From: Tisiphia sp964030975
Lineage (GTDB): Bacteria; Pseudomonadota; Alphaproteobacteria; Rickettsiales; Rickettsiaceae
Length of the DNA stretch: 64,000 nt
Direction of reading: 5' to 3'
Assembly: GCF_964030975.1 (NCBI RefSeq)
Contig: NZ_CAXIQH010000002.1
Coordinates: 4,832-68,831 of the forward strand
Shown here one piece after another: positions 44,714-53,882 of the stretch. Position numbers and translations under genes: made by a program. Every line of letters begins with the position of its first letter. Positions within the stretch are counted from its first letter, which is position 1. The notes beneath the pieces are model-generated. The model saw only the letters and a list, made by a program, of their open reading frames with translations, searched no databases and was not told the origin of the DNA.

Positions 44714-45082
44714 ATGATTCAGATGCAGAGCATCTTAGATGTTGCTGATAATTCTGGTGCTAAAAAAGTTATGTGTATTAAAGTGCTTGGTGGTTCACAC
44801 CGCATGATAGCATATCTTTCAGATTTCTTTGTGGTTTCTGTAAAAGAAGCGTCGCCAAATGGGAAAGTAAAGAAAGGTGAAATATATATGGCTTTGCTTG
44901 TTAGATCAAAAAAGGGTGTTAGAAGAGCAGATGGTAGTACAATTAAATTTGATTCCAATGCGGTGGTACTTTTAAATAAGCAAGGAGAGCCGATAGGTAC
45001 GAGGGTTTTTGGTCCTGTCACTAGAGAATTAAGGGCAAAGAAATTCGTTAAGATTATGTCGCTGGCAGAAGAGGTATTGTAA
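44714..45082 (+). CDS. rplN: 50S ribosomal protein L14
   Basis: 122 aa at the subunit interface. MIQMQSILDVADNSGAKKVM start and GTRVFGPVTRELRAKKFVKI near the end. A ribosome site (gtgggag) precedes the ATG. The stop overlaps the rplX start by one base. Confidence 0.97.
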   Translation: MIQMQSILDVADNSGAKKVMCIKVLGGSHRMIAYLSDFFVVSVKEASPNGKVKKGEIYMALLVRSKKGVRRADGSTIKFDSNAVVLLNKQGEPIGTRVFGPVTRELRAKKFVKIMSLAEEVL

Positions 45083-45411
45083 TGGTTAAGTTAAAAATCA
45101 AGAAAGGTGATGAAGTTATTGTTATCACCGGAAAAAATAAGGGAAAAAAGGGAAAAGTGTTAAAAGTTTTCCCAGAACAAAATAGAGCCATTGTTTCAGG
45201 GGTAAATGTTGCTCGCAAGCATGTTAAGCCAAGTAAAACAAGTGAAGGTGGTATAGTGTCAAAGGAATTATCAATACATATATCCAATGTTGCTCATATA
45301 GATCCTAAGACAGGTACTGGTACAAAAATTGCTTTTAAATTTCTAGAGGATGGTTCTAAAGTAAGAGTAGCTAAAAAATCTGGTGAAATTATTAGTAAGG
45401 AAGGTAAGTAA
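45082..45411 (+). CDS. rplX: 50S ribosomal protein L24
   Basis: 109 aa, assembly initiator protein. The KOW motif KKGDEVIVITGKNKGKKGKV is near residue 6; NVARKHVKPSKTSEGGIV follows. Overlaps both neighbours by one base. Confidence 0.96.
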   Translation: MVKLKIKKGDEVIVITGKNKGKKGKVLKVFPEQNRAIVSGVNVARKHVKPSKTSEGGIVSKELSIHISNVAHIDPKTGTGTKIAFKFLEDGSKVRVAKKSGEIISKEGK

Positions 45412-45953
45412 TGTTGTTTAGGTTTAAAGATTTATACGGTAAAGAGATTGTACCAAGCTTACAGAAAAAGTTTGCCTATGATAATAAACATCAGATACCT
45501 AAGGTTATAAAAATTGTTGTTAATATGGGGGTTGGTGAAACGGTTGCTGATTCTAAGATAATTAATAACGCTGTCAATGATCTAACTTTAATTTCAGGGC
45601 AAAAGCCTTTAATAACTGAGGCCAAGAAGTCTATTGCTACTTTTAAACTTCGTGAAGGTATGAAAGTTGGTTGTAAAGTTACTTTGCGTAAAGATAGAAT
45701 GTATGATTTTCTTGAAAGGCTGGTACTTGTTGCTCTACCGCGTATAAAAGAGTTTAGAGGTTTCTCAAGTAAAAGTTTTGATGGTAGAGGTAATTTTACT
45801 TTTGGTATAAAAGAACAGATTGTTTTTCCAGAGATTAATTACGATAAGATAGATGTAATTCGTGGTATGGATATTACGATTGTTACAAGTGCTACAAATA
45901 ATGAAGAAGGTAAATTATTACTTTCAGGCTTTAATTTGCCTTTTTATAATTAA
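45411..45953 (+). CDS. rplE: 50S ribosomal protein L5
   Basis: 180 aa, binds 5S rRNA and the P-site tRNA. IPKVIKIVVNMGVGETVADS near 30 and RDFRG-like RIKEFRGFSSKSFDGRGNFT near 105. Starts in the rplX stop (taatg). Confidence 0.97.
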   Translation: MLFRFKDLYGKEIVPSLQKKFAYDNKHQIPKVIKIVVNMGVGETVADSKIINNAVNDLTLISGQKPLITEAKKSIATFKLREGMKVGCKVTLRKDRMYDFLERLVLVALPRIKEFRGFSSKSFDGRGNFTFGIKEQIVFPEINYDKIDVIRGMDITIVTSATNNEEGKLLLSGFNLPFYN

Positions 45954-45969
45954 TTTTTGAAGAAAGAAG

Positions 45970-46275
45970 ATGGCTAAAGTAAGTTCTATAAAAAAGAATA
46001 ATAGAAGAAGAAAGATGGCACAAAGTTTGTATAATAAGCGTGCTAAGTTAAGAGACAAGATTTACGATAAAACTTTATCTTTAGAAGAGAGATTTTCGCT
46101 AGTTATGCTTCTAGCCAAATTACCTAGGAATTCTGCTATGAATAGAGTTCGGAATAGGTGTGAACTGACTGGGCGTTCAAGAGGAGTGTACAGTAAATTT
46201 GGTTTATCGCGAAATAAGCTGAGAGAGCTTGGTAGTAAGGGATTGGTTCCTGGTTTAATTAAAGCAAGTTGGTAA
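45970..46275 (+). CDS. rpsN: 30S ribosomal protein S14, zinc-free type
   Basis: 101 aa. C-terminal NRCELTGRSRGVYSKFGLSR is diagnostic. The long form without the CxxC...CxxC zinc site, as in other alphaproteobacteria. A ribosome site (gaagaaaga) precedes the ATG. Confidence 0.96.
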   Translation: MAKVSSIKKNNRRRKMAQSLYNKRAKLRDKIYDKTLSLEERFSLVMLLAKLPRNSAMNRVRNRCELTGRSRGVYSKFGLSRNKLRELGSKGLVPGLIKASW

Positions 46276-46292
46276 AATAATAGGTTTATCGT

Positions 46293-46691
46293 ATGTCAAT
46301 GACAGATAATATAGCAGATATGTTGACTAGAATTAGAAATGGTCAGAAAAGTAAATTGATGAGTATATCTCTACCTTCCTCAAAAATAAAATGTGCCATT
46401 TTGGATGTTTTAAAAAAAGAAGGTTATATCAAAGAGTATGTAGTTATTAAGAATGGTAATATAAGTCACATTGAGGTAGATTTAAAATATTCTGTTAATG
46501 GAAAACCTGCTATATGTGAAATAAATAGGGTTTCAAAACCAGGTAAGAGGATTTATTCTTCTATTGATAAACTAAAAGGATATTATAACAATATGGGTAT
46601 TTATATTCTTTCTACTTCTAGAGGAGTTTTATCTGATAGAGAAGCACATAGCCAAAAGATTGGCGGTGAAGTAATTTGTAAAGTGTTTTAA
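46293..46691 (+). CDS. rpsH: 30S ribosomal protein S8
   Basis: 132 aa, binds helix 21 of 16S rRNA. MSMTDNIADMLTRIRNGQKS start and YILSTSRGVLSDREAHSQKI near 105. In E. coli S8 represses the spc operon through an mRNA mimic of its rRNA site; I could not test for such a structure here. Confidence 0.96.
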   Translation: MSMTDNIADMLTRIRNGQKSKLMSISLPSSKIKCAILDVLKKEGYIKEYVVIKNGNISHIEVDLKYSVNGKPAICEINRVSKPGKRIYSSIDKLKGYYNNMGIYILSTSRGVLSDREAHSQKIGGEVICKVF

Positions 46692-46700
46692 GGTATAAAA

Positions 46701-47234
46701 ATGTCACGTGTTGGAAAATTGCCAGTCCCTGTACCGGAAGGGGTAAAAGTTGAACTTGATGGGCTGAAAGTCAATGTTGTTGGTCCTAAGGGAGAAATGA
46801 CAAAGACTTTTGCAGGGAGTATAGCAATTTCATTGCAAGATAATCAGCTTGTTGTCAAACCATTAGCAGAGACTAAAGGTGCTAGATCCATGTGGGGTAC
46901 AGCACGAAGTATAATAAATGGTATGATCAAAGGTGTTAATGAAGGTTTTACAGAAGAGCTGGAAGTTAATGGTGTTGGTTATAAGGCCTTGGTGAAGGAT
47001 AAATATTTAAACTTGATGCTTGCTAAAAGTCATAATACTAAAATAGAAATACCTCAAAATATAAAAGTGACCGCTCCTAAACAAAATCAGATTATATTGC
47101 AAAGTGTTGACAAAGAGAAATTAGGTCAGTTTATATCAATTATTATAAAGCAGAGACCGCCTGAGCCATATAAGGGTAAAGGTATTAAACGTAAAGGTCA
47201 ATATGTTCAAAGGAAAGAAGGGAAGAAAAACTAG
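46701..47234 (+). CDS. rplF: 50S ribosomal protein L6
   Basis: 177 aa, two repeated L6 domains, near the factor-binding site. SRVGKLPVPVPEGVKVEL start and the C-terminal RPPEPYKGKGIKRKGQYVQR signature. It is followed by a 168-base repeat-bearing spacer. Confidence 0.97.
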   Translation: MSRVGKLPVPVPEGVKVELDGLKVNVVGPKGEMTKTFAGSIAISLQDNQLVVKPLAETKGARSMWGTARSIINGMIKGVNEGFTEELEVNGVGYKALVKDKYLNLMLAKSHNTKIEIPQNIKVTAPKQNQIILQSVDKEKLGQFISIIIKQRPPEPYKGKGIKRKGQYVQRKEGKKN

Positions 47235-47402
47235 ACTTATCTAGCATAAGTCAAAGATAGTTGATAGATTTTTAGGAGAAACGAAGTCTGTTATCCTTGT
47301 GTACATAAACGTACGTGAGGAGTGGGGCAAGTTTCGACGCTAAAATCACCAGCTAGATTGACTTATGTGGGAAGTCTACTAAAATTTAAGTTAAGAGTTA
47401 AT
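47235..47402. repeat. Spacer between rplF and rplR holding repeat M6
   Basis: Contains acgtacgtgaggagtg and ctagattgacttatgtggga, the inverse of the repeat at 36826-36936. The frame is open from 47322 into rplR but that part is repeat, not L18. Confidence 0.6.
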
Positions 47403-47759
47403 ATGCGTAGTTCAAAGTTAAAGTTTGAGACAAGAAAGGCTAGAGTAAGGTCTAAGATATCAAAGGTATCAAACAGAATCAGATTGTCTATTTTTAAATC
47501 TGGAAGGCATATATATGCACAAGTTATAGATGATAAACAATCAATAACTATTGCTTCTGCTTCAACCTTGGATAAAGAAATTAGGCAGTTAAAGAAATCC
47601 AGCTGTAATGTTGGTACAGCTACAAAAGTAGGTGAATTAATCGGGGAAAGAGCTTCACTTAAAGGAGTGCAAGAAGTTGTATTCGATAAAGGGGGGTATA
47701 AATATCACGGCGTTGTTAAGGCATTGGCTGATGCAGCAAGAAAGAAAATGAATTTCTAA
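47403..47759 (+). CDS. rplR: 50S ribosomal protein L18
   Basis: 118 aa, 5S rRNA binding. I chose the ATG at 47403 (MRSSKLKFETRKARVRSKIS), which gives the family length; the longer frame begins in repeat sequence. FDKGGYKYHGVVKALADAAR at the end is diagnostic. Confidence 0.96.
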   Translation: MRSSKLKFETRKARVRSKISKVSNRIRLSIFKSGRHIYAQVIDDKQSITIASASTLDKEIRQLKKSSCNVGTATKVGELIGERASLKGVQEVVFDKGGYKYHGVVKALADAARKKMNF

Positions 47760-47774
47760 TTTTAGGTTTAAGAG

Positions 47775-48317
47775 ATGGCTAAAGCTAAAAAAAATATGGG
47801 TGAAGCATTAACCGAAACTTTGGTGGATGTAAACAGAGTTACTAAGGTAGTAAAAGGTGGTAGGAAATTCTCCTTCTCTGCTTGTATTGTGGCGGGTGAC
47901 AAATCTGGTAAGGTTGGTTATGGTCATGGTAAAGCGAAAGAAGTAACAGAGGCTAGAGCTAAGGCTACCCAGGAAGCAAGGAAAGATATGATTAGAGTTC
48001 CTCTTTATCAGAGTAGAACCATACACCATGATGTTATTGGTAAAAGCGGAGCAGCAAAAGTCATTTTAAGAAGAGCCAAAGCAGGTACTGGTGTTATCGC
48101 CGGTGGTGCTATGAGAGCTATTTTTGATTCTTTAGGGGTGCATGATATTGTTGCTAAATCTTTAGGGTCTAGTAATGTATATGCAATGATTGCTGCGACT
48201 TTTGATGCGTTATCTCAACTCTCTTCTCCAAAAAATATTGCTGAAAGGAGAGGAAAAAAGCTAAATGAGGTATCAACTCAATCCATAAAAGGGCAACAAG
48301 AAATAATATCAGAATAA
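47775..48317 (+). CDS. rpsE: 30S ribosomal protein S5
   Basis: 180 aa, part of the mRNA entry and accuracy centre. NRVTKVVKGGRKFSFSACIV near 20 and HDVIGKSGAAKVILRRAKAG near 85. Normally followed directly by rpmD; here about 490 bases of repeats intervene. Confidence 0.97.
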   Translation: MAKAKKNMGEALTETLVDVNRVTKVVKGGRKFSFSACIVAGDKSGKVGYGHGKAKEVTEARAKATQEARKDMIRVPLYQSRTIHHDVIGKSGAAKVILRRAKAGTGVIAGGAMRAIFDSLGVHDIVAKSLGSSNVYAMIAATFDALSQLSSPKNIAERRGKKLNEVSTQSIKGQQEIISE

Positions 48318-48372
48318 TTTGAGATATATTCTTAGTGGTGTAATAAAAAGATGTTATAATTGTGAAGAAGAC

Positions 48373-48673
48373 GGTATCCCACAACTGTCGAAAGTTAGAA
48401 AGGAGAAAGGGTTTAGAGGTAATTATGGCAGTTTAAAAGTTGTAAAAAAATAACCGGCGTCATTGCGAGGAGGCGTAAGCCGACGAAGCAATTGTAAGTT
48501 GTTATTCCCGCCTACGCGGGAATCTAGATCCCTGCTTACGCAGGGATGACACAAAACAGGATTGCTTCGTCGATCTACGCTCTTCCTCGCAATGACGTTG
48601 ACCACATACGATTTTTAAAGTGTTTTGCCTAAAACCGCTTCCTCTTTTAACTTTTGATAGTTGTGGATGTTAT
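48373..48673. repeat. Repeat M7 between rpsE and rpmD
   Basis: About 300 bases bounded by cccacaactgtcgaaagtta and its inverse form aacttttgatagttgtgga. Interior: nested palindromes 'gtcattgcgaggaggcgtaag', cgacgaagcaattg, gcctacgcgggaatc and 'cctcgcaatgacg'. Relatives lie at 13810, 55095 and 55272. The rest of the interval up to 48810 holds a short piece related to 50860-50900 and no gene. Confidence 0.75.
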
Positions 48674-48810
48674 CTGTGCGTAGACGGGGAGCTAAAATAG
48701 TACTTTTTGAGATATTATAGATTGTCGCTTTTGCAGGAATGACATTGAGGGTTGCAAGGTGGCTTTTTGTTAAAGTAATGTTATAAGTAATAATTGGGTT
48801 GTAGAAATTT

Positions 48811-49020
48811 ATGGATAGTGATAAAGAAAAAATGACTGATGCAAAAGTTAAAGTTACTCAAATTGGTAGTACTATAGGTCGCAAATATGATCAGGAAGAA
48901 ACCTTGATAGGCCTGGGTTTAAATAAGATGCATAAATCTGTTATTTTAAAAGATACCAGCTCTATTAGAGGGATGATCAAGAAGGTGCAACATTTATTAA
49001 AAGTAGAAAATATAAATTAG
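48811..49020 (+). CDS. rpmD: 50S ribosomal protein L30
   Basis: 69 aa. KVTQIGSTIGRKYDQEETLI then GLGLNKMHKSVILKDTSSI and the end MIKKVQHLLKVEN are typical. The start could also be the ATG at 48832 (MTDAKVKVTQ). The repeat insertion upstream may have separated it from the rpsE ribosome-coupled context. Confidence 0.93.
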   Translation: MDSDKEKMTDAKVKVTQIGSTIGRKYDQEETLIGLGLNKMHKSVILKDTSSIRGMIKKVQHLLKVENIN

Positions 49021-49030
49021 AGTTTAGAAA

Positions 49031-49486
49031 ATGAAATTAAATGAGTTATCTAACAATTTTGGTGCCAAGAGAGATAAAAAAAGGGTAGGGCGCGGTATTG
49101 GTAGCGGTAAAGGTAAAACATGTGGTAGAGGTGTTAAGGGTCAAAAATCTAGGTCTGGTGTAGCTATCAAAGGTTTTGAAGGTGGGCAGATGCCAATGAT
49201 TAAAAGGTTGCCAAAGAGAGGCTTTAATTGCCCTAGCTCTAAGAAATATAGTGTAGTGAATATTGTTGATATAGAGTCTTTAATATCAGAAAGTCGTTTG
49301 AATTCAACGGAAGTTATAACAAAAGAGAAATTAGTTGAAGTAGGGTTAATTAAGAATAGTAATTTATTGGTTAAGTTGTTATCTGTTAGCAGCAGTGAAT
49401 TTAATAGTCCCTTATCATTTCAATTAGATGCTTATTCAGCATCTGCTAAAAAGATAATTGAACAAGTTGGTGGTCAAATATTGTAA
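49031..49486 (+). CDS. rplO: 50S ribosomal protein L15
   Basis: 151 aa. KRVGRGIGSGKGKTCGRGVK then GQKSRSGVAIKGFEGGQMP near residue 40 is diagnostic. Follows rpmD by 10 bases and precedes secY by three. Confidence 0.96.
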   Translation: MKLNELSNNFGAKRDKKRVGRGIGSGKGKTCGRGVKGQKSRSGVAIKGFEGGQMPMIKRLPKRGFNCPSSKKYSVVNIVDIESLISESRLNSTEVITKEKLVEVGLIKNSNLLVKLLSVSSSEFNSPLSFQLDAYSASAKKIIEQVGGQIL

Positions 49487-49489
49487 TTT

Positions 49490-50791
49490 ATGAGCTTAAA
49501 TTCCACACAAAAATCTAATAAGGATCTAGCTAATAGAGTTATTTTTACTATTTTAGTTCTTATAGTATGTAGATTTGGTTCATTTATCCCTATAGCGGGC
49601 ATTGATTCGATTGCGTTGAGCAGTATGGCTGAACAAAATCAATCTGGTATACTTGGTATGTTTAACATGCTGTCTGGTGGTTCTCTAGGTAGGATGTCTA
49701 TTTTTGCTTTAGCAATTATGCCATATATAACTGCATCAATTATTATTCAATTGATGTCAATAGCTTACAAGCCATTAGATAATTTAAAAAAAGAAGGTGA
49801 GGTTGGTAAAAGAAAAATCAATCAATTATCTAGATATCTAACTGTTTTATTGGCTTCTTTTCAGGCGTATGGTGTGGCAATAAGTTTAGAACATGCTGTA
49901 ACTAATGTCGGACCAGTGGTGATTATACCCGGGCTTTTCTTCAAAGTTACCACTGTTATTACTTTAGTTGTGGGCACTATGTTCTTAATGTGGCTTGGTG
50001 AGCAGATTACTGGTAGAGGTATTGGTAATGGTTCTTCATTGATTATATTTATCGGTATAGTATCTGGAGTACCAAGTGCTATTATAAGTATGTTTGAGTT
50101 ATCAAGAAGTGGGGGGTTGTCTCCCATAGTGGTGATGGCTATTTGTTTAGGAGTTATTTTAATTATAGCCATAATAATTTTCTTTGAGAAGGCACAAAGA
50201 AAAGTTTTGGTGCAATATCCAAAAAGGCAAGTTGGTAACAAAATTTATGGGGGTGATTCAACTCATATGCCTCTTAAACTTAATACTTCTGGGGTAATAC
50301 CACCAATATTTGCTAGTTCTATTTTGTTGTTTCCTATAACAATAGCTAATTTTTCTAGTAATAATTCAGAAATTATGAATTTAGTGACTTTCCATTTAGG
50401 GCATGGAAAACCTCTATATATTTTGTTATATGTTGCGTTGATAATGTTTTTTAGTTTCTTTTATACGGCAATAGTTTTTAATTCAGAAGAAACAGCAAAT
50501 AATTTGAGGAAATATGGGGCGTATATTCCTGGAAAAAGACCTGGTAAAAATACTGCGGAATATTTTGATTATTTGCTAACTAGATTAACTGTCATAGGTA
50601 GTATATATCTCAGTTTTATATGTATAGTTCCTGAAATGTTAATGAATAAATATGCTGTATCTTTTACTTTAGGGGGAACAAGTTTTTTGATTGTTGTTAA
50701 TGTTGTTCTAGATACATTTGCCCAAATTCAAACTCACTTATTTAGCAGTAGATATGAAGGGTTAATAAAAAAAATGAAGTTGAAAAATTAG
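49490..50791 (+). CDS. secY: Protein translocase subunit SecY
   Basis: 433 aa, ten membrane segments, the Sec channel in the cytoplasmic membrane. GMFNMLSGGSLGRMSIFALA near 55 and GIGNGSSLIIFIGIVSG near 175 are family signatures, and the C-terminal cytoplasmic loop has GAYIPGKRPGKNTAEY near 343. Last gene of the spc block before a repeat-filled spacer. Confidence 0.97.
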   Translation: MSLNSTQKSNKDLANRVIFTILVLIVCRFGSFIPIAGIDSIALSSMAEQNQSGILGMFNMLSGGSLGRMSIFALAIMPYITASIIIQLMSIAYKPLDNLKKEGEVGKRKINQLSRYLTVLLASFQAYGVAISLEHAVTNVGPVVIIPGLFFKVTTVITLVVGTMFLMWLGEQITGRGIGNGSSLIIFIGIVSGVPSAIISMFELSRSGGLSPIVVMAICLGVILIIAIIIFFEKAQRKVLVQYPKRQVGNKIYGGDSTHMPLKLNTSGVIPPIFASSILLFPITIANFSSNNSEIMNLVTFHLGHGKPLYILLYVALIMFFSFFYTAIVFNSEETANNLRKYGAYIPGKRPGKNTAEYFDYLLTRLTVIGSIYLSFICIVPEMLMNKYAVSFTLGGTSFLIVVNVVLDTFAQIQTHLFSSRYEGLIKKMKLKN

Positions 50792-50799
50792 TTTACTGT

Positions 50800-51185
50800 T
50801 ATAGCTATAGCTATAGCTAACCTGATTAGCATTTAGCCATTTGCCTCGGACGGAAAAGATGTCATTCCCGCGTAGGCGGGAATCTGTAATATCGTAGGGC
50901 TTTTTTGGCTCCATAGCTAACCAGGGAAGGTTTTAGATAGCTTCCGTCATTGCGTAGGTCGACGACAATCCATAAAGGTAACCAAAGATGGATTGCTTCG
51001 TCGCTACTAAAGTAGCTTCTCGCAATGACATCTGTACCTATAACTTGTCATTGCGAGGAAGACCGTAGGTCGACGAAGCAATCCATTTCTGCTCACTTTT
51101 TGGATTGCTTCGTTGCTACTAAAGTAGCTCCTCGCAATGACAGAGAGGCTATCTAGAACATTAACGGGTTAGCATATTAGCTATA
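50800..51185. repeat. Palindromic repeat block between secY and adk
   Basis: Starts with three copies of tatagc and ends ttagctata after cgggttagca. The interior has two 'gacgaagcaatcc'/'ggattgcttcg' hairpins in tandem and a 'cattcccgcgtaggcgggaa' palindrome. The remaining bases to 51353 are AT-rich and without a gene; they should hold the adk promoter if the operon is split here. Confidence 0.72.
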
Positions 51186-51353
51186 GAATGAGGTAACAAG
51201 CAAGGGGAAAACAATGCTATACTTAGGTAAGCAGGCAAATATCTCGGAATTTTTGCAACCAATTCTTGAAAAATGTATAATTCTTAAAATAATATGTTTT
51301 TATAGCTTAGTGGAAAGTATATATTATGTTATATATCTAAAGATGGGTTTAAA

Positions 51354-51992
51354 GTGATTATAGTGCTTATAGGAGCTCCTGGTTCAGGAAAGGGAACTCA
51401 AGGACAGTTATTGGCAGGAAAGTTAAACTTACCTCATGTGTCTACCGGTGATATATTTAGACAAATGACAGAGGTAAATAACGAAGAGGGGCTGTTAATT
51501 CAAGAATATATGGCACAAGGAAAGCTTGTCCCTCATAAATTGGTAAATAATGTAGTTAAAAAGTTTTTAACTCAGGATATATACAAAAATGGTTATGTAC
51601 TAGATGGTTATCCTCGTAATTTAGAGCAAGCTAGCTTTCTTAGGGAGTTTGCTAATCAAAAGATTAAAGTGGTATTTTTTGATATAGATGATCAAGTAAT
51701 TATTAAGAGGATTCTAGGTAGATTTAGTTGTGCAAATTGTAAACAAATTTATAATAGTTACTTTATTAAACCTAAGATTGATAATATCTGTGATGTTTGT
51801 GGAACAGATAAGTTCATTCATCGACAAGATGATGATGAACAGACTATTAAACATAGAATAGAAGAATATAAGATAGAAACTTATCCGTTACTTAGCTATT
51901 ATAGAGATAATAGTGAGTTCTATGTTGTTGATGCAAGTAAGGATAAGCAAGAAGTAGAATACGTTTTAGATAAAATGTTAGAAATCATTTGA
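51354..51992 (+). CDS. adk: Adenylate kinase
   Basis: Interconverts ATP + AMP and 2 ADP. P-loop GAPGSGKGTQGQLLAGKL at the start, DGYPRNLEQASFL near 84, and a lid domain with a zinc-type CANCKQIYNSY ... CDVCG set of four cysteines near 125-155. Starts with GTG. 212 aa. The position between secY and rpsM matches Rickettsia. Confidence 0.96.
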   Translation: MIIVLIGAPGSGKGTQGQLLAGKLNLPHVSTGDIFRQMTEVNNEEGLLIQEYMAQGKLVPHKLVNNVVKKFLTQDIYKNGYVLDGYPRNLEQASFLREFANQKIKVVFFDIDDQVIIKRILGRFSCANCKQIYNSYFIKPKIDNICDVCGTDKFIHRQDDDEQTIKHRIEEYKIETYPLLSYYRDNSEFYVVDASKDKQEVEYVLDKMLEII

Positions 51993-52053
51993 CTTTAAGG
52001 GATATTTTTATATTATTCCTTTTTGGTTGTTATCAAAATTTTGGAGATTATTT

Positions 52054-52431
52054 GTGGCAAGAATAGCGAGTGTTAACATTCCAGCAAGCAAGAGATTAGT
52101 AGTGAGTTTAACATATATTTATGGACTTGGTTCTTCTGCTGCAGGAAAAATTTGTCAAAAAACTGGAATATCTGAGAGTAAAAGGGTTAAAGACTTAACT
52201 GATCAAGAACTTATTATTTTACGTAATATTATTGAAAAAGAATATAAAGTAGAAGGTGATTTAAGAAGAGAAGTAACTCTTAACATCAAGAAGAAAAAAG
52301 ATATTAGAAGTTATCAGGGTCTTAGGCATATAAGAAAGCTGCCTGTGAGGGGACAAAATACTCATTCTAATGCTAGAACAAGAAAAGGCAAAGCTGTTGC
52401 GATTGCCGGTAAGAAAAAAGTTACAAAGTAA
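52054..52431 (+). CDS. rpsM: 30S ribosomal protein S13
   Basis: 125 aa. I chose GTG at 52054 (MARIASVNIPASKRLVVSLT), eight bases after ttggag; the frame extends to 52027 but that part is not S13. C-terminal GLRHIRKLPVRGQNTHSNAR is diagnostic. Contacts tRNA and the 50S B1 bridge. Confidence 0.96.
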   Translation: MARIASVNIPASKRLVVSLTYIYGLGSSAAGKICQKTGISESKRVKDLTDQELIILRNIIEKEYKVEGDLRREVTLNIKKKKDIRSYQGLRHIRKLPVRGQNTHSNARTRKGKAVAIAGKKKVTK

Positions 52432-52443
52432 TATGGTATAATG

Positions 52444-52830
52444 ATGAGTCAGACTAATACTAAGATCAAGAAAAAAAGAAAAAATATCACTCTTGGTGTT
52501 GTTCATATAAAAACAACTTTTAATAATACTATTGTTACTTTTACAGATGTGCAAGGTAATGCTATAGCGTTCTCAACAGCTGGTACACATGGTTTTAAGG
52601 GAGCTAGAAAAGCTACTCCTTATGCTGCTCAAATAACTGTTGATAAAGCTTCAGAAGCGGCAAAAGAGCATGGTCTTAAAACTGTTTCAATTAGAGTACA
52701 AGGGGCAGGGGTACAAAGGGAATCAGCTATGCGTGCAGTGTTTAGTCAGAATTTTATAGTTACATCAATTTTGGATGTTTCAGCGGTTGCCCATAACGGT
52801 GTTAGGGCGCCAAAGAGAAGAAGAGTATAG
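52444..52830 (+). CDS. rpsK: 30S ribosomal protein S11
   Basis: 128 aa, platform of the 30S subunit. TLGVVHIKTTFNNTIVTFTD near 20 and the end NGVRAPKRRRV. Two ATGs stand in tandem at 52441 and 52444; either could start. Confidence 0.96.
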   Translation: MSQTNTKIKKKRKNITLGVVHIKTTFNNTIVTFTDVQGNAIAFSTAGTHGFKGARKATPYAAQITVDKASEAAKEHGLKTVSIRVQGAGVQRESAMRAVFSQNFIVTSILDVSAVAHNGVRAPKRRRV

Positions 52831-52848
52831 AGACATAGGTAGTAAATA

Positions 52849-53868
52849 ATGTTATCATTAAATAAGAACTGGAACTCATTGATCAAGCCTTCTAAGATAG
52901 TTTATGACAGTCCTGATAAGAATACTAATATAGTAAAAATTGTAGTTGAACCTTTAGAGAGAGGCTTTGGTTTGACGATAGGTAATGCTATGAGGAGAAT
53001 TCTGCTCTCATCTCTTCAGGGTGCTGCAATAACTTCGATAAAGATACCAGGGGTAGTGCATGAATTTTCTGCTATACCTGGTGTTAAAGAAGATTTAGTA
53101 GATGTAGTTTTAAATCTTAAGGCTTTGGTCATTAAGATGCATTCTTCCGAGAAAAAGGTTGTAAGATTAAGTGCTACTGGTCCTTGTGTTGTAACTGCCG
53201 GTATGATTACAGCAGGTCATGATGTAGAGATACTAACTCCTAATCATATGATTTGTACCTTGGCAAAAGGAGCACAACTTGAGATGGAACTAGTATGTGA
53301 GACGGGTAAAGGTTATGTTCCTGCTGTGAGTAATGTTGATTCGGAATCAGCTATTGGTGTAATCCCAATAGATGCGTTATTTAGTCCTGTAAGGAATGTT
53401 ACCTATAAAGTTGATAATACACGTGTGGGTCAAGTTACAGATTATGACAAACTAATTATGACTGTTGAAACTAATGGTAGTATTTCTCCTGAGATGTCTA
53501 TAGCACTTGCTGCTAGGATTTTGCAAGATCAGTTACAGTTATTTATTACATTTGAAGAACAAATGGAAGATAAGCAGGATAAATTAGAAGAATTATCATT
53601 TAATCCAGCCTTGTTAAAGAAAGTTGAGGAGTTAGAATTATCTGTCAGATCTCAAAATTGTTTGAAAAATGATAATATAATTTATATAGGCGATCTTGTT
53701 ATCAAGACAGAAGGAGAAATGCTGAGAACTCAGAATTTTGGTAGAAAATCTCTTAACGAGATTAAGGATATATTAGCCAGTTTTGGCTTGAAATTTGGTA
53801 TGGACGTAGCAGGCTGGCCTCCTGAAAATATTCAGGATTTATCTAAGCGTTACGAAGATCCATATTAA
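52849..53868 (+). CDS. rpoA: RNA polymerase subunit alpha
   Basis: 339 aa. The N-terminal dimer domain has EPLERGFGLTIGNAMRRILL near 35; the C-terminal promoter-contact domain has LELSVRSQNCLKNDNIIYIG near 262 and MLRTQNFGRKSLNEIKDILA near 290. The central helix linker is normal. Confidence 0.97.
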   Translation: MLSLNKNWNSLIKPSKIVYDSPDKNTNIVKIVVEPLERGFGLTIGNAMRRILLSSLQGAAITSIKIPGVVHEFSAIPGVKEDLVDVVLNLKALVIKMHSSEKKVVRLSATGPCVVTAGMITAGHDVEILTPNHMICTLAKGAQLEMELVCETGKGYVPAVSNVDSESAIGVIPIDALFSPVRNVTYKVDNTRVGQVTDYDKLIMTVETNGSISPEMSIALAARILQDQLQLFITFEEQMEDKQDKLEELSFNPALLKKVEELELSVRSQNCLKNDNIIYIGDLVIKTEGEMLRTQNFGRKSLNEIKDILASFGLKFGMDVAGWPPENIQDLSKRYEDPY

Positions 53869-53882
53869 TTTAAGGTAACAAT

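Noticed and set aside
47322..47402. Longer L18 starting MGQVSTLKSPARL
   Set aside because: The extra 27 residues are encoded by repeat M6. The ATG at 47403 gives the standard L18 N-terminus.
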